In this document: piece by piece, positions 17,059 to 27,446 of the stretch
Numbering within the stretch: position 1 is the stretch's first letter
Layout: the number at the start of each line of letters is the position of its first letter
NCBI RefSeq assembly: GCF_001074805.1
Contig: NZ_JUPI01000123.1
Location: 1-35,496 of the forward strand
Reading direction: 5' to 3'
Length of the DNA stretch: 35,496 nucleotides
Origin: Streptococcus parasanguinis
GTDB taxonomy: Bacteria > Bacillota > Bacilli > Lactobacillales > Streptococcaceae
The notes under the pieces: generated by a model
Seen by the model: the letters and a program-made list of their open reading frames with translations, nothing else
What the model was told of the DNA's origin: nothing
Database searches by the model: none
Translations under genes and position numbers: made by a program

Positions 17059-17090
17059 TTTTTCTCCTCTTCCTTATTTTAACTCTTCCT

Positions 17091-17119
17091 ATTGTACGGT
17101 AAAATAGGTTGCATTTCAA
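17091..17119 (-). promoter_or_regulatory. Promoter of the amino-acid ABC operon
   Basis: On the minus strand: TTGAAA (17119-17114), a 17-base spacer and TACAAT (17096-17091). It diverges from the DUF2207 gene's promoter at 17146-17154. Confidence 0.75.
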
Positions 17120-17145
17120 GCATGCTCCTCTTTTTATTTAAAAAA

Positions 17146-17154
17146 TGCTATAAT
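17146..17154 (+). promoter_or_regulatory. Extended -10 promoter of the DUF2207 gene
   Basis: TGC followed by a perfect TATAAT (17149-17154). No good -35 lies at 17126-17131, so the extended -10 probably carries recognition. Confidence 0.65.
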
Positions 17155-17175
17155 AATACAAAGGAGCGTGATCAA

Positions 17176-19083
17176 ATGAAAAAGTATTTGTATGTTTTTT
17201 TCGCCTTTCTGGCCTGCCTTTTTGTTAGTCAGAACGTCCATGCATCTAGCCCCTCTTATGATGTATTGTACTATGGTGGAACCTTGACCTTGGACAACTG
17301 GGACGACGCCACCTATGAGGAGGAGTTGGTCTATTATTTCAAAGATTCTTACAGAGGGCAGTATGTTAGTCTAGGAACGGCGGGGAATATGCCACAAGGC
17401 TTCGCAATTGAGATGCCACCAAAGGTTGAGGTAGAAGGCCGTGATCTTCAAAGAGAACCCGAGATTACGAATCTAGGTGATGGCTACCGGGTGAAAATTT
17501 ATAACAGTGGTGTGGCGACAGATACAGTCAAAATTAAAGTCACATGGAAATTAAAAAATCTTCTTTATTCACACAAGGATATCTTGCAGTTGAACTGGAA
17601 ACCAATTACTGATGGTGATCAGAAGGTGGATGAAGTTCAATTTCGTGTCATTCCTAAGTTCGCACCAGCCAATGCCCAATCGGAACTGTATATCCATACA
17701 GCCTTTATGGGACCAGATGTGACTGTAAAAAAAGAAGATGGAATCTATTCTGCTACTTTCTATAACTTAGGCAAGGGAAAAGCGGTGGAGTTGTATGGAT
17801 ACTGGTTGAAGTCAGACTTATCTACTTTGTATGAATCTGGTCGAAATACAGGATTGACCAAATTGGATGAATTTCACAAGAACCAAGCCAAAATTGAACA
17901 AGAAAAATACTGGACACGCATGTTTTGGAAATGGATCTTGCCAGCCTTAATTATTGCACTCTGGCTTCTTTCTCTCTTGGGTCGCAATCGGTTCAAAAAA
18001 ATGATTTGGCCTGGTGTTACCTATCCGACCGATACTCGTCTTTATGAGATTCCAAAGGACATTGCACCTCTGATTATGAGTTCGGTTGTTTATTCAGCTG
18101 AACTAGATGAGGCTTCCCCTACCAATAAAGAGAAGGCGACTCCTCCGGTATTTACATTTGAAAAAATGCTTCAAGCCACTTTGCTGGATTTGATGGATCG
18201 TGGAGTGATTGTCTACGAGCAACAAGGAAATGAAGTGGTTTTGACGAGAAAGTCTCATGGACATGTGGATGATTTTGAACGCTCCTTTATGAATATGGCT
18301 TTTGGAGATCAGGTTTCCTGTCCTGTTAACCGTCTCTTTGAGAATTATAAATTTAGTGATGATGTATACAAACATGCCAAAAAAGCAGATCAAGATGCCA
18401 TTCGTTCACTAGGAAGTTGGGCTCAGGGTCGCTTTGATACGGCTGTCAACCAAGTGGCCAGAGATGTTCATCGCAAGGTGGAAGATCTCCATTTGCCAAG
18501 CTACTATCGTCCTTTAGAAGCAAAAGAAGAAGCGCAAGCTAGACGAAGTCTCTTCTTTGGTTGGGCTGCTTGGTTTATCGCCTTTGGAGCAGAAATCTTT
18601 GCCATCTTTGGGATGGGTTGGTTCTCTGTTCCTTGTTTGATAGGGATCCTCATACTTTGGTTTTTGCCAGCACGCTTCAATGGCGTCTTTAAGGCCTGCC
18701 TACGAGATGGGGTTGTCAATGTTGCGGGTGCTGAGCAACGCTATTACTGGGATAGTTTTGGTCGGATGTTAAAAGAGATTGCTCACCTCAACGATGCAGA
18801 GTTGCAGTCTCTAGTCCTATGGAACCGCTTATTGGTCTATGCGGCCTTGTATGGTGTAGCCGATCAGGTCACAAAGGTCATGAAACTTCGGAATATTCAG
18901 TTAGAAAATCAAGCCTTAAACGCCTTCATTTACACCCCATTCTATCATGATGTGACCCACTCAAGTCATGCCATGTCTACTTATGGATCGACAGCATCGA
19001 CAGCTAGTCATTTCACAGTTTCTTCTGGTAGTGGAGGAGGCTTCTCTGGCGGAGGAGGCGGAGGAGGCTTTGGTGCCTTCTAA
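17176..19083 (+). CDS. DUF2207-type membrane protein
   Basis: The frame is open from 17092, but the ATG at 17176 follows AAGGAG and starts a clean signal peptide (MKKYLYVFFAFLACLFVSQ, ending near VHA-SS), giving 635 residues. An extracellular DUF2207-like beta domain (about residues 30-250, opening YDVLYYGGTLTLDNWDDA) precedes a membrane helix (about 270-295). A large domain follows with two more helices (about 485-530), and the protein ends in a glycine-rich tail (SGGGFSGGGGGGGFGAF). Similar proteins are common in Firmicutes and have no settled function; membrane or envelope stress is often suggested. It stands alone and no clear terminator follows. Confidence 0.85.
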   Translation: MKKYLYVFFAFLACLFVSQNVHASSPSYDVLYYGGTLTLDNWDDATYEEELVYYFKDSYRGQYVSLGTAGNMPQGFAIEMPPKVEVEGRDLQREPEITNLGDGYRVKIYNSGVATDTVKIKVTWKLKNLLYSHKDILQLNWKPITDGDQKVDEVQFRVIPKFAPANAQSELYIHTAFMGPDVTVKKEDGIYSATFYNLGKGKAVELYGYWLKSDLSTLYESGRNTGLTKLDEFHKNQAKIEQEKYWTRMFWKWILPALIIALWLLSLLGRNRFKKMIWPGVTYPTDTRLYEIPKDIAPLIMSSVVYSAELDEASPTNKEKATPPVFTFEKMLQATLLDLMDRGVIVYEQQGNEVVLTRKSHGHVDDFERSFMNMAFGDQVSCPVNRLFENYKFSDDVYKHAKKADQDAIRSLGSWAQGRFDTAVNQVARDVHRKVEDLHLPSYYRPLEAKEEAQARRSLFFGWAAWFIAFGAEIFAIFGMGWFSVPCLIGILILWFLPARFNGVFKACLRDGVVNVAGAEQRYYWDSFGRMLKEIAHLNDAELQSLVLWNRLLVYAALYGVADQVTKVMKLRNIQLENQALNAFIYTPFYHDVTHSSHAMSTYGSTASTASHFTVSSGSGGGFSGGGGGGGFGAF

Positions 19084-19134
19084 GCAGTACTAAGAATGGT
19101 TTTGGTCGCTCTTTCCCTTCTAGTTCGGAAGGTC

Positions 19135-19163
19135 TGGTCCGGTCCATAGATTTATGATATAAT
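19135..19163 (+). promoter_or_regulatory. Promoter of uppP
   Basis: Extended -10 TGA-TATAAT (19158-19163), perfect, with a weak -35 (TGGTCC, 19135-19140) at 17 bases. Confidence 0.65.
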
Positions 19164-19191
19164 AGAGCAAATGTAAGTTTAGGAGAAAAAG

Positions 19192-20028
19192 ATGTTTCTG
19201 ATCGAATTAATCAAAGCGATCCTTTTTGGAATTGTCGAGGGGATTACAGAATGGCTACCGATCTCAAGTACAGGTCACTTGATTCTACTACAGGATTTTG
19301 TGCAGTTTAAAAACCAAGATCCAGCCTTTATGGAGATGTTCAATGTTGTGATCCAATTGGGTGCGATCCTAGCGGTTGTGGTAATTTATTTTGATAAATT
19401 ATACCCCTTCAAACCTGGTAAATCTCCACTAGAAGTACGTCGGACCTGGCAATTATGGGCAAAAGTTGCAGTTGCAACCCTCCCTCTTGTCTTTGTTTTT
19501 AAATTAGATGATTGGTTTGAGGCGCATTTCCACAATTCGATTTCCGTTGCAATTATGTTGATCACCTACGGGATTGCCTTTATCTATTTGGAAAGACGGG
19601 AACAAGTCGAACCTGCAGTGACGGAGTTGCATAAGCTACCTTATCGAACAGCTCTTTATATCGGACTTTTCCAAGTCTTATCGCTATTTCCAGGTACAAG
19701 CCGTTCAGGTGCTACGATTGTAGGGGGCTTGATCAATGGTGTTAGCCGTCCAGTGGTGACAGAGTTTACCTTTTATCTGGGTATCCCAGCTATGTTTGGG
19801 GCCAGCCTCTTAAAGGTTGGGAAATTCGCTCTTGGCGGGCATTCACTTGCACTAGGGCAACTCTTTATTCTACTGGTAGCGATGGGAGTGGCCTTCGTAG
19901 TCAGCATGTACGCCATCCGCTTCTTGACAGATTATGTGAAAAACCATGATTTCACCGTCTTTGGGAAATACCGTATTGTTCTTGGTTCCATCTTGTTATT
20001 GTATGGCCTCTTCCGTGTTATTTTCTAA
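19192..20028 (+). CDS. uppP: Undecaprenyl-diphosphatase (BacA/UppP)
   Basis: The 278-residue polytopic membrane enzyme removes one phosphate from undecaprenyl diphosphate, recycling the lipid carrier for peptidoglycan and other surface polymers. The first catalytic motif is [20 protein letters not shown] and the second is [12 protein letters not shown]; both are intact, with about seven or eight membrane helices. Length is typical. The family is known for bacitracin resistance when overexpressed. A TTAGGAGAAA ribosome site sets the ATG. It has its own promoter and terminator and lies just before the gene pair mecA-rgpG, where RgpG uses the same carrier. Confidence 0.97.
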   Translation: MFLIELIKAILFGIVEGITEWLPISSTGHLILLQDFVQFKNQDPAFMEMFNVVIQLGAILAVVVIYFDKLYPFKPGKSPLEVRRTWQLWAKVAVATLPLVFVFKLDDWFEAHFHNSISVAIMLITYGIAFIYLERREQVEPAVTELHKLPYRTALYIGLFQVLSLFPGTSRSGATIVGGLINGVSRPVVTEFTFYLGIPAMFGASLLKVGKFALGGHSLALGQLFILLVAMGVAFVVSMYAIRFLTDYVKNHDFTVFGKYRIVLGSILLLYGLFRVIF

Positions 20029-20060
20029 GAGAAGGGTTGAACTCGATCAAATTGTTTATT

Positions 20061-20092
20061 GAGGTTGGAGACTTTTGTCCCGACCTCTTTTC
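20061..20092 (+). terminator. uppP terminator with GACTTTTGTC tip
   Basis: GAGGTTGG (20061-20068) pairs with CCGACCTC (20080-20087). A bulged A, then GAC/GTC around a TTTT loop, then T4. The tip matches the hairpin at 49-74. Confidence 0.88.
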
Positions 20093-20106
20093 TATGCATC
20101 CTTTTT

Positions 20107-20135
20107 TTGAATTCTATCCATTTTTTTAGTATAAT
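20107..20135 (+). promoter_or_regulatory. Promoter of mecA-rgpG
   Basis: TTGAAT (20107-20112), a 17-base spacer and a perfect TATAAT (20130-20135). Confidence 0.8.
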
Positions 20136-20163
20136 AGTAAGACTAGAAGTATGAGGTTATGCT

Positions 20164-20901
20164 ATGAAGATGAAGCAAATTAGTGATTCAACCATTAAGA
20201 TCACGATCCAACTAGAAGACTTAGAAGAACGCGGAATGGAAATTGCTGATTTCCTTGTCCCACAAGAAAAAACAGAAGAATTTTTCTATGCCATTTTGGA
20301 TGAACTCGAAATGCCAGAAAGCTTCCTGGATAGCGGGATGCTGAGCTTTCGTGTGACACCAAAACCGGATAAATTGGATGTTTTTGTTACCAAATCAAAA
20401 ATTGATCAACAATTGGATTTTGAGGATTTGTCAGATCTTCCTGATATGGAAGAGTTGTCGCGCATGACGCCAGATGAATTTATCAAAACCTTGGAAAAAA
20501 CGATTTCTGATAAGACAAAAGGGGATGCAGAAGCTATTCACCATTTGGAACAAGAAGAGTTACGTGACAATCAAGAACAAGATCCTACATCTGAAGCACC
20601 AGTAAGTCAGTATATTTATTACATTTTGCGTTTTTCAAATATCCAGCAAGCAGTTGCCTTTTCAAAAATGGTCAGTTTTCCAGTGGATACCTCTGAATTA
20701 TACAAAATGGGATCCGATTATTATTTAACCGTCTTGATCGATACAGAGGATCAACCAACTCAATATCCGACCTGGTTACTGGCCATCATTCGGGAGTATG
20801 CAGATGATTCAGAAGTGACACGAGCCGTTCTGCAGGAACACGGCCACTTACTAATGGTGTCTGGTGCGATTGAGAATTTGAAGAAAGTTGCTAGCTTATG
20901 A
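20164..20901 (+). CDS. mecA: Adaptor protein MecA
   Basis: The 245-residue adaptor delivers substrates to the ClpC protease; in streptococci it helps degrade the competence factor ComX/SigX. The N-terminal domain starts MKMKQISDSTIKITIQLEDL and includes the conserved GMEIADFLVPQEKTEEFFY. An acidic, low-complexity linker spans about residues 115-150, and the C-terminal ClpC-binding domain begins near YIYYILRF. The acidic linker is the variable part of the family. The stop overlaps the start of rgpG by four bases, the usual streptococcal arrangement. Confidence 0.96.
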   Translation: MKMKQISDSTIKITIQLEDLEERGMEIADFLVPQEKTEEFFYAILDELEMPESFLDSGMLSFRVTPKPDKLDVFVTKSKIDQQLDFEDLSDLPDMEELSRMTPDEFIKTLEKTISDKTKGDAEAIHHLEQEELRDNQEQDPTSEAPVSQYIYYILRFSNIQQAVAFSKMVSFPVDTSELYKMGSDYYLTVLIDTEDQPTQYPTWLLAIIREYADDSEVTRAVLQEHGHLLMVSGAIENLKKVASL

Positions 20902-22055
20902 TGTCCTTTTCCTTGCAATTTGTTCTGGTGCTGATTGGGACTTTTATGATTGCCTTGGTATTGACGCCCTTGGTTCGCTTATTCTCCTTTAAGATTGATG
21001 CAGTGGATTATCCGAATGCGCGTCGGATCAATACCAAGCCCATGCCAAGCGCGGGTGGACTGTCTATTGTGATCGCTTTTTCAATTGCGACTCTCGTCTT
21101 TATTCCTATGCTGACATCCACCACTGCCCCAATCAAAAGTTACCTATCCTATACCTTGCCGGTCGTAGGAGCGGGATGGATTATTGCTCTCACAGGCTTG
21201 ATTGATGATGTAAAAGAGTTGTCAGCCAAGAAAAAGATGATCGGTATCCTGCTTGCAGCGAGTCTAGTCTGGTTTTTGACAGATTTTCGGCTGAATGATT
21301 TCAAGATTCCATTTGGTGGTCCCTTACTTCATTTTGAACCGTGGCTTTCTTATCTTTTGACAGTGATTTGGATTGTTGCCATTACCAATGCAGTCAATCT
21401 GATTGATGGATTGGATGGCTTGGTGAGTGGGGTCTCTATTATTTCCCTAGTGACAATGGGGATTGTGTCCTATTTCTTTCTACCAGTACCCAATCTCTTT
21501 CTGACCATGACCATCTTTGTTTTGGTTGCGTCCATTGCTGGTTTCTTTCCCTTTAACTACCATCCGGCCATTCTCTATTTGGGAGATACCGGTGCTCTGT
21601 TTATCGGTTTTATGATTTCTGTCTTGTCCCTGCAAGGTTTGAAAAATGCAACAGCAGTTGCAGTAGTCACCCCTATGATTATCCTTGGAGTGCCGATTAC
21701 AGATACCTTTTTGGCGATTATCCGTCGGACCCTTTCTGGTCAAAAATTTTACAAGCCGGATCGCAATCATTTGCATCATCGTCTGCTCTCTTTAGGGTTA
21801 ACCCATCGAGGAACCGTATTGGTAATCTATGGAATTTCGATGATCTTTTCGATGATCTCTTTGCTGCTTAATATCTCTACTCGCATTGGGGGCGTCTTAC
21901 TTGTGATCGGGCTCTTGTTTGGAGTAGAGCTGTTAGCAGAATTGATTGGGGTTCTGGGGCCAAGTCATAGTCCTTTGTTAAATGTTCTGCGCTATATAGG
22001 GAATTCTTCCTACCGGGAGGAAGTTCGTCAAAAACGAAAAGAAAAAACTAAATAA
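20898..22055 (+). CDS. rgpG: Undecaprenyl-phosphate glycosyl-1-phosphate transferase (RgpG/TagO-like)
   Basis: A 385-residue polytopic WecA/TagO-family enzyme that transfers a sugar-1-phosphate, usually N-acetylglucosamine-1-phosphate, to undecaprenyl phosphate, the first step of rhamnose-glucose polysaccharide or teichoic acid assembly. Catalytic motifs seen are LIDDVKELSAKKK, NLIDGLDGLVSG and the histidine motif RNHLHHRL; about eleven membrane helices are present. The start overlaps mecA by four bases (ATGA); an ATG one codon later is equally possible. In S. mutans rgpG likewise follows mecA, which supports the name. Confidence 0.93.
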   Translation: MMSFSLQFVLVLIGTFMIALVLTPLVRLFSFKIDAVDYPNARRINTKPMPSAGGLSIVIAFSIATLVFIPMLTSTTAPIKSYLSYTLPVVGAGWIIALTGLIDDVKELSAKKKMIGILLAASLVWFLTDFRLNDFKIPFGGPLLHFEPWLSYLLTVIWIVAITNAVNLIDGLDGLVSGVSIISLVTMGIVSYFFLPVPNLFLTMTIFVLVASIAGFFPFNYHPAILYLGDTGALFIGFMISVLSLQGLKNATAVAVVTPMIILGVPITDTFLAIIRRTLSGQKFYKPDRNHLHHRLLSLGLTHRGTVLVIYGISMIFSMISLLLNISTRIGGVLLVIGLLFGVELLAELIGVLGPSHSPLLNVLRYIGNSSYREEVRQKRKEKTK

Positions 22056-22074
22056 GAATAGTTCTAATCAAAAG

Positions 22075-22097
22075 AAAAGCCATTTAGGCTTTTTTTT
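22075..22097 (+). terminator. rgpG terminator
   Basis: AAAAGCC (22075-22081), an ATTTA loop and GGCTTTT (22087-22093) continuing into T. Confidence 0.88.
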
Positions 22098-22124
22098 GAT
22101 ATACTTGAAAGGTAAAAAAATACT
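22096..22124 (+). promoter_or_regulatory. Probable promoter of the suf operon
   Basis: TTGATA (22096-22101), a 17-base spacer and AATACT (22119-22124). An overlapping alternative begins with TTGAAA at 22105. Downstream, TACTTTG and GAAGG (22121-22136) can pair with CCTTC and CAAAGTA (22154-22172), giving a leader hairpin or a dyad of unknown role. Confidence 0.45.
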
Positions 22125-22189
22125 TTGTGATGAAGGAATCTTTGCTTTGAGAACCTTCCATACTTCAAAGTAAAAAGAAAGGGAATGCA

Positions 22190-22960
22190 ATGTCGACATT
22201 AGAAATCAAAGACCTTCACGTTGAAATTGAAGGCAAAGAAATTTTAAAAGGTGTAAACCTAACCCTAAAAACTGGTGAGATCGCAGCGATTATGGGACCA
22301 AATGGTACAGGTAAATCGACTCTGTCAGCAGCGATTATGGGAAACCCAAATTATGAAGTGACCAAAGGGGAGATTCTGTTTGATGGTGTCAACATCTTGG
22401 AATTGGAAGTAGACGAACGGGCACGGATGGGCTTGTTCCTTGCTATGCAATACCCTTCAGAAATCCCAGGAATTACCAATGCAGAATTTTTACGTGCAGC
22501 CATGAATGCTGGTAAAGAAGAGGACGAGAAGATTTCCATTCGTGATTTCATTAACAAATTGGATGAAAAGATGGAATTGCTCAACATGAAAGAAGAGATG
22601 GCAGAACGCTACCTCAATGAAGGATTCTCTGGTGGTGAGAAAAAACGAAATGAAATTCTTCAATTATTAATGTTGGAGCCAACTTTTGCTCTTTTGGATG
22701 AAATTGATTCTGGTTTGGATATTGATGCTCTTAAGGTCGTATCTAAAGGGGTTAATGCGATGCGGGGTGAAGGTTTTGGAGCAATGATCATCACCCACTA
22801 CCAACGTTTGTTGAACTATATTACTCCTGACGTAGTTCATGTGATGATGGAAGGTCGTGTCGTGCTTTCAGGTGGACCAGAATTGGCTGCACGCTTGGAA
22901 CGGGAAGGATACGCCCAACTTGCAGAAGAACTCGGTTACGACTATAAAGAAGAACTATAA
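22190..22960 (+). CDS. sufC: Fe-S cluster assembly ATPase SufC
   Basis: The 256-residue ABC-type ATPase drives the SufBCD scaffold on which iron-sulfur clusters are built. Seen are Walker A GPNGTGKST, the SufC-typical signature FSGGEKKRNEIL, Walker B ALLDEIDSGLD and the H-loop IITHY. It is cytosolic and not a transporter subunit despite the fold. It leads the order sufC-sufD-sufS-sufU-sufB, standard for Firmicutes, here with short gaps and no internal terminators. Confidence 0.97.
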   Translation: MSTLEIKDLHVEIEGKEILKGVNLTLKTGEIAAIMGPNGTGKSTLSAAIMGNPNYEVTKGEILFDGVNILELEVDERARMGLFLAMQYPSEIPGITNAEFLRAAMNAGKEEDEKISIRDFINKLDEKMELLNMKEEMAERYLNEGFSGGEKKRNEILQLLMLEPTFALLDEIDSGLDIDALKVVSKGVNAMRGEGFGAMIITHYQRLLNYITPDVVHVMMEGRVVLSGGPELAARLEREGYAQLAEELGYDYKEEL

Positions 22961-23026
22961 CCTGATGACAAGTGATCTAATGTTGTCATAAAATCAAACA
23001 GATAGTATCTTTATTAGGAGAAAAAA

Positions 23027-24289
23027 ATGAGTATTGAAAATATTACCCTCTTTTCGGAACTGCATGCTGAACCAAGTTGGTTGCAAGAGTTACGAAAACA
23101 AGCTTTTGACAAGATCGATCAGTTGGAATTACCAGCGATTGAACGCGTCAAATTCCACCGTTGGAATCTTGGGGACGGGACGATCACAGAAAGCGAGGCT
23201 TCTGCCCATGTTCCAGATTTTACAGCCCTTGATTCAAATTTAAAATTAGTCCAAGTTGGAACCCAGACTGTTTTTGAACAGGTGCCACAAGCCTTGGCAG
23301 ACCAAGGGGTCCTCTTCACAGATTTCCATTCTGCCTTAGAAGAAATTCCGCAGGTGGTGGAAGACTACTTTATGTCTTCTGTCAAATACGATGATGACAA
23401 ACTAGCAGCTTACCACACAGCATATTTTAATAGTGGGGCTGTCCTCTATATTCCAGATAACGTCGAAATTTCAGAACCAATCGAAGGCATTTTCTATCAG
23501 GATAGTGATAGTGATGTACCTTTTAACAAACACATTTTGATTATCGCTGGTAAAAACAGTAAGTTCAGCTATTTGGAACGCTTGGAATCAAAAGGTGATG
23601 GCACAGCAAAAGCAACTGCTAATGTGACGGTTGAAGTGATCGCCCGCTCAGGTGCTCAAGTGAAATTTGCGGCGATTGACCGCCTGGGTGAAAATGTCAC
23701 AGCCTACATCAGTCGCCGTGGGAAACTAGGACAGGATGCCAGCATTGATTGGGCCATCGGTGTTATGAATGAAGGCAATGTTGTTGCAGACTTTGACAGT
23801 GACTTGGTTGGAAATGGAAGTCATGCTGATTTGAAGGTTGTTGCCTTATCAAGTGGTCGTCAGGTGCAAGGGATTGATACGCGCGTGACCAACTTTGGTT
23901 GTAACTCAATCGGAAATATCTTGCAACACGGTGTCATTCTTGAAAAAGGAACCTTGACCTTCAATGGAATCGGTCATATTATCAAGGGTGCTAAAGGAGC
24001 AGATGCCCAGCAAGAAAGCCGTGTCTTGATGTTATCGGATCAAGCGCGTTCAGATGCTAACCCAATCCTCTTGATTGATGAAAATGACGTTACAGCAGGT
24101 CATGCAGCATCGATCGGTCAAGTGGATCCAGAAGATATGTATTACCTCATGAGTCGTGGTCTGGATCAACACACAGCAGAACGCTTAGTAGTGCGTGGTT
24201 TCTTGGGATCTGTTATTGTTGAAATCCCAGTTAAAGAAGTACGTGATGAAATGATTGCCACCATCGAAGAAAAGTTATCTCAACGCTAA
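23027..24289 (+). CDS. sufD: Fe-S cluster assembly protein SufD
   Basis: The 420-residue scaffold subunit has the SufB/SufD beta-helix core (about residues 120-385) and the family's C-terminal segment [21 protein letters not shown]. It pairs with SufB and SufC in the cluster-building complex and is thought to help iron entry. An AGGAGAAAAAA ribosome site sets the ATG. The 66-base gap after sufC holds no evident terminator. Confidence 0.96.
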   Translation: MSIENITLFSELHAEPSWLQELRKQAFDKIDQLELPAIERVKFHRWNLGDGTITESEASAHVPDFTALDSNLKLVQVGTQTVFEQVPQALADQGVLFTDFHSALEEIPQVVEDYFMSSVKYDDDKLAAYHTAYFNSGAVLYIPDNVEISEPIEGIFYQDSDSDVPFNKHILIIAGKNSKFSYLERLESKGDGTAKATANVTVEVIARSGAQVKFAAIDRLGENVTAYISRRGKLGQDASIDWAIGVMNEGNVVADFDSDLVGNGSHADLKVVALSSGRQVQGIDTRVTNFGCNSIGNILQHGVILEKGTLTFNGIGHIIKGAKGADAQQESRVLMLSDQARSDANPILLIDENDVTAGHAASIGQVDPEDMYYLMSRGLDQHTAERLVVRGFLGSVIVEIPVKEVRDEMIATIEEKLSQR

Positions 24290-25946
<1,657 letters not shown>

Positions 25947-25978
25947 TTAGAAGAAGAAACAGAGAAAGAAAGGAAATT

Positions 25979-27391
25979 ATGGCTGAAGAAAGAGTCGAAC
26001 CGAAACCAATTGATCTCGGTGAATATAAATTTGGATTTCACGATGACGTTCAACCTATTCTCTCTACCGGAAAAGGACTGAATGAAGCGGTTATTCGTGA
26101 ATTGTCTGCAGCAAAAAATGAACCAGAATGGATGTTAGAATTCCGTTTGAAATCTTTTGAAACCTTCAAAAAGATGCCTATGCAAACCTGGGGTGCAGAT
26201 CTATCAGAGATTGACTTTGATGATTTGATCTATTATCAAAAACCTTCAGATAAACCTGCCCGTTCATGGGATGAAGTTCCAGAGAAAATCAAGGAAACCT
26301 TTGAGCGTATCGGGATTCCTGAAGCCGAACGTGCCTACTTAGCGGGGGCTTCTGCCCAGTATGAATCAGAAGTGGTTTATCACAATATGAAAGAAGAGTT
26401 TGAAAAGTTGGGGATTATCTTTACCGATACGGATTCTGCCCTAAAAGAATATCCAGACCTTTTCAAACAGTATTTTGCGAAGTTAGTACCGCCAACGGAC
26501 AACAAATTGGCTGCCCTCAACTCAGCAGTCTGGTCTGGTGGGACCTTCATTTATGTACCAAAAGGCGTAAAAGTAGACGTCCCCCTTCAAACATACTTCC
26601 GTATCAACAATGAAAATACTGGTCAGTTTGAACGCACGTTGATTATCGTGGACGAGGGAGCAAGTGTTCACTATGTAGAAGGCTGTACAGCACCGACCTA
26701 CTCAAGCAATAGCCTCCATGCAGCGATTGTCGAGATCTTTGCCTTGGATGGTGCTTACATGCGCTATACGACCATCCAAAACTGGTCTGACAATGTCTAC
26801 AACTTGGTAACCAAGCGGGCCAAGGCTCAAAAAGATGCCACAGTTGAGTGGATCGACGGAAACCTAGGTGCCAAGACAACTATGAAGTACCCATCTGTTT
26901 ATCTAGATGGAGAAGGAGCGCGTGGTACCATGTTGTCCATTGCCTTTGCGAATGCAGGGCAACACCAAGATACAGGTGCCAAAATGATCCACAATGCCCC
27001 TCATACCAGCTCATCTATCGTATCGAAATCTATTGCGAAAGGTGGCGGAAAGGTAGACTACCGTGGACAAGTAACCTTTAACAAAAATTCCAAGAAATCA
27101 GTTTCTCACATCGAGTGTGACACCATTATTATGGATGATTTATCTGCATCAGATACAATTCCATTTAATGAAATCCACAACTCACAAGTTGCTTTGGAGC
27201 ACGAAGCTAAGGTTTCAAAAATCTCAGAAGAGCAACTTTATTATTTGATGAGTCGTGGACTGTCTGAATCAGAAGCGACAGAAATGATTGTCATGGGATT
27301 TGTAGAGCCCTTTACGAAAGAACTTCCAATGGAATATGCGGTTGAGTTAAACCGACTCATTAGCTACGAAATGGAAGGCTCTGTAGGGTAA
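25979..27391 (+). CDS. sufB: Fe-S cluster assembly scaffold SufB
   Basis: The 470-residue central scaffold of the SufBCD complex is well conserved. Its N-terminal region carries [15 protein letters not shown], and the core has [18 protein letters not shown], with the conserved cysteine after EG. The C-terminal part holds [20 protein letters not shown] and the closing helices. It is the last gene of the operon. A GAAAGGAAATT ribosome site sets the ATG, and a hairpin shared with the convergent gene ends transcription. Confidence 0.97.
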   Translation: MAEERVEPKPIDLGEYKFGFHDDVQPILSTGKGLNEAVIRELSAAKNEPEWMLEFRLKSFETFKKMPMQTWGADLSEIDFDDLIYYQKPSDKPARSWDEVPEKIKETFERIGIPEAERAYLAGASAQYESEVVYHNMKEEFEKLGIIFTDTDSALKEYPDLFKQYFAKLVPPTDNKLAALNSAVWSGGTFIYVPKGVKVDVPLQTYFRINNENTGQFERTLIIVDEGASVHYVEGCTAPTYSSNSLHAAIVEIFALDGAYMRYTTIQNWSDNVYNLVTKRAKAQKDATVEWIDGNLGAKTTMKYPSVYLDGEGARGTMLSIAFANAGQHQDTGAKMIHNAPHTSSSIVSKSIAKGGGKVDYRGQVTFNKNSKKSVSHIECDTIIMDDLSASDTIPFNEIHNSQVALEHEAKVSKISEEQLYYLMSRGLSESEATEMIVMGFVEPFTKELPMEYAVELNRLISYEMEGSVG

Positions 27392-27406
27392 TTCATTTTT
27401 GTCAAT

Positions 27407-27444
27407 CAAAAAACACAATGGATTTGACTCCATTGTGTTTTTTT
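27407..27444. terminator. Bidirectional terminator between sufB and the PBP3 homologue
   Basis: ACACAATGGA (27413-27422), a TTTGAC loop and TCCATTGTGT (27429-27438), flanked by A-rich left and T-rich right arms. It can therefore end both convergent genes. Confidence 0.92.
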
Positions 27445-27446
27445 AC

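Noticed and set aside
19116..19132. CCTTC/GAAGG hairpin after the DUF2207 gene as a terminator
   Set aside because: The stem is short and no T run follows; the end of that transcript remains unclear.
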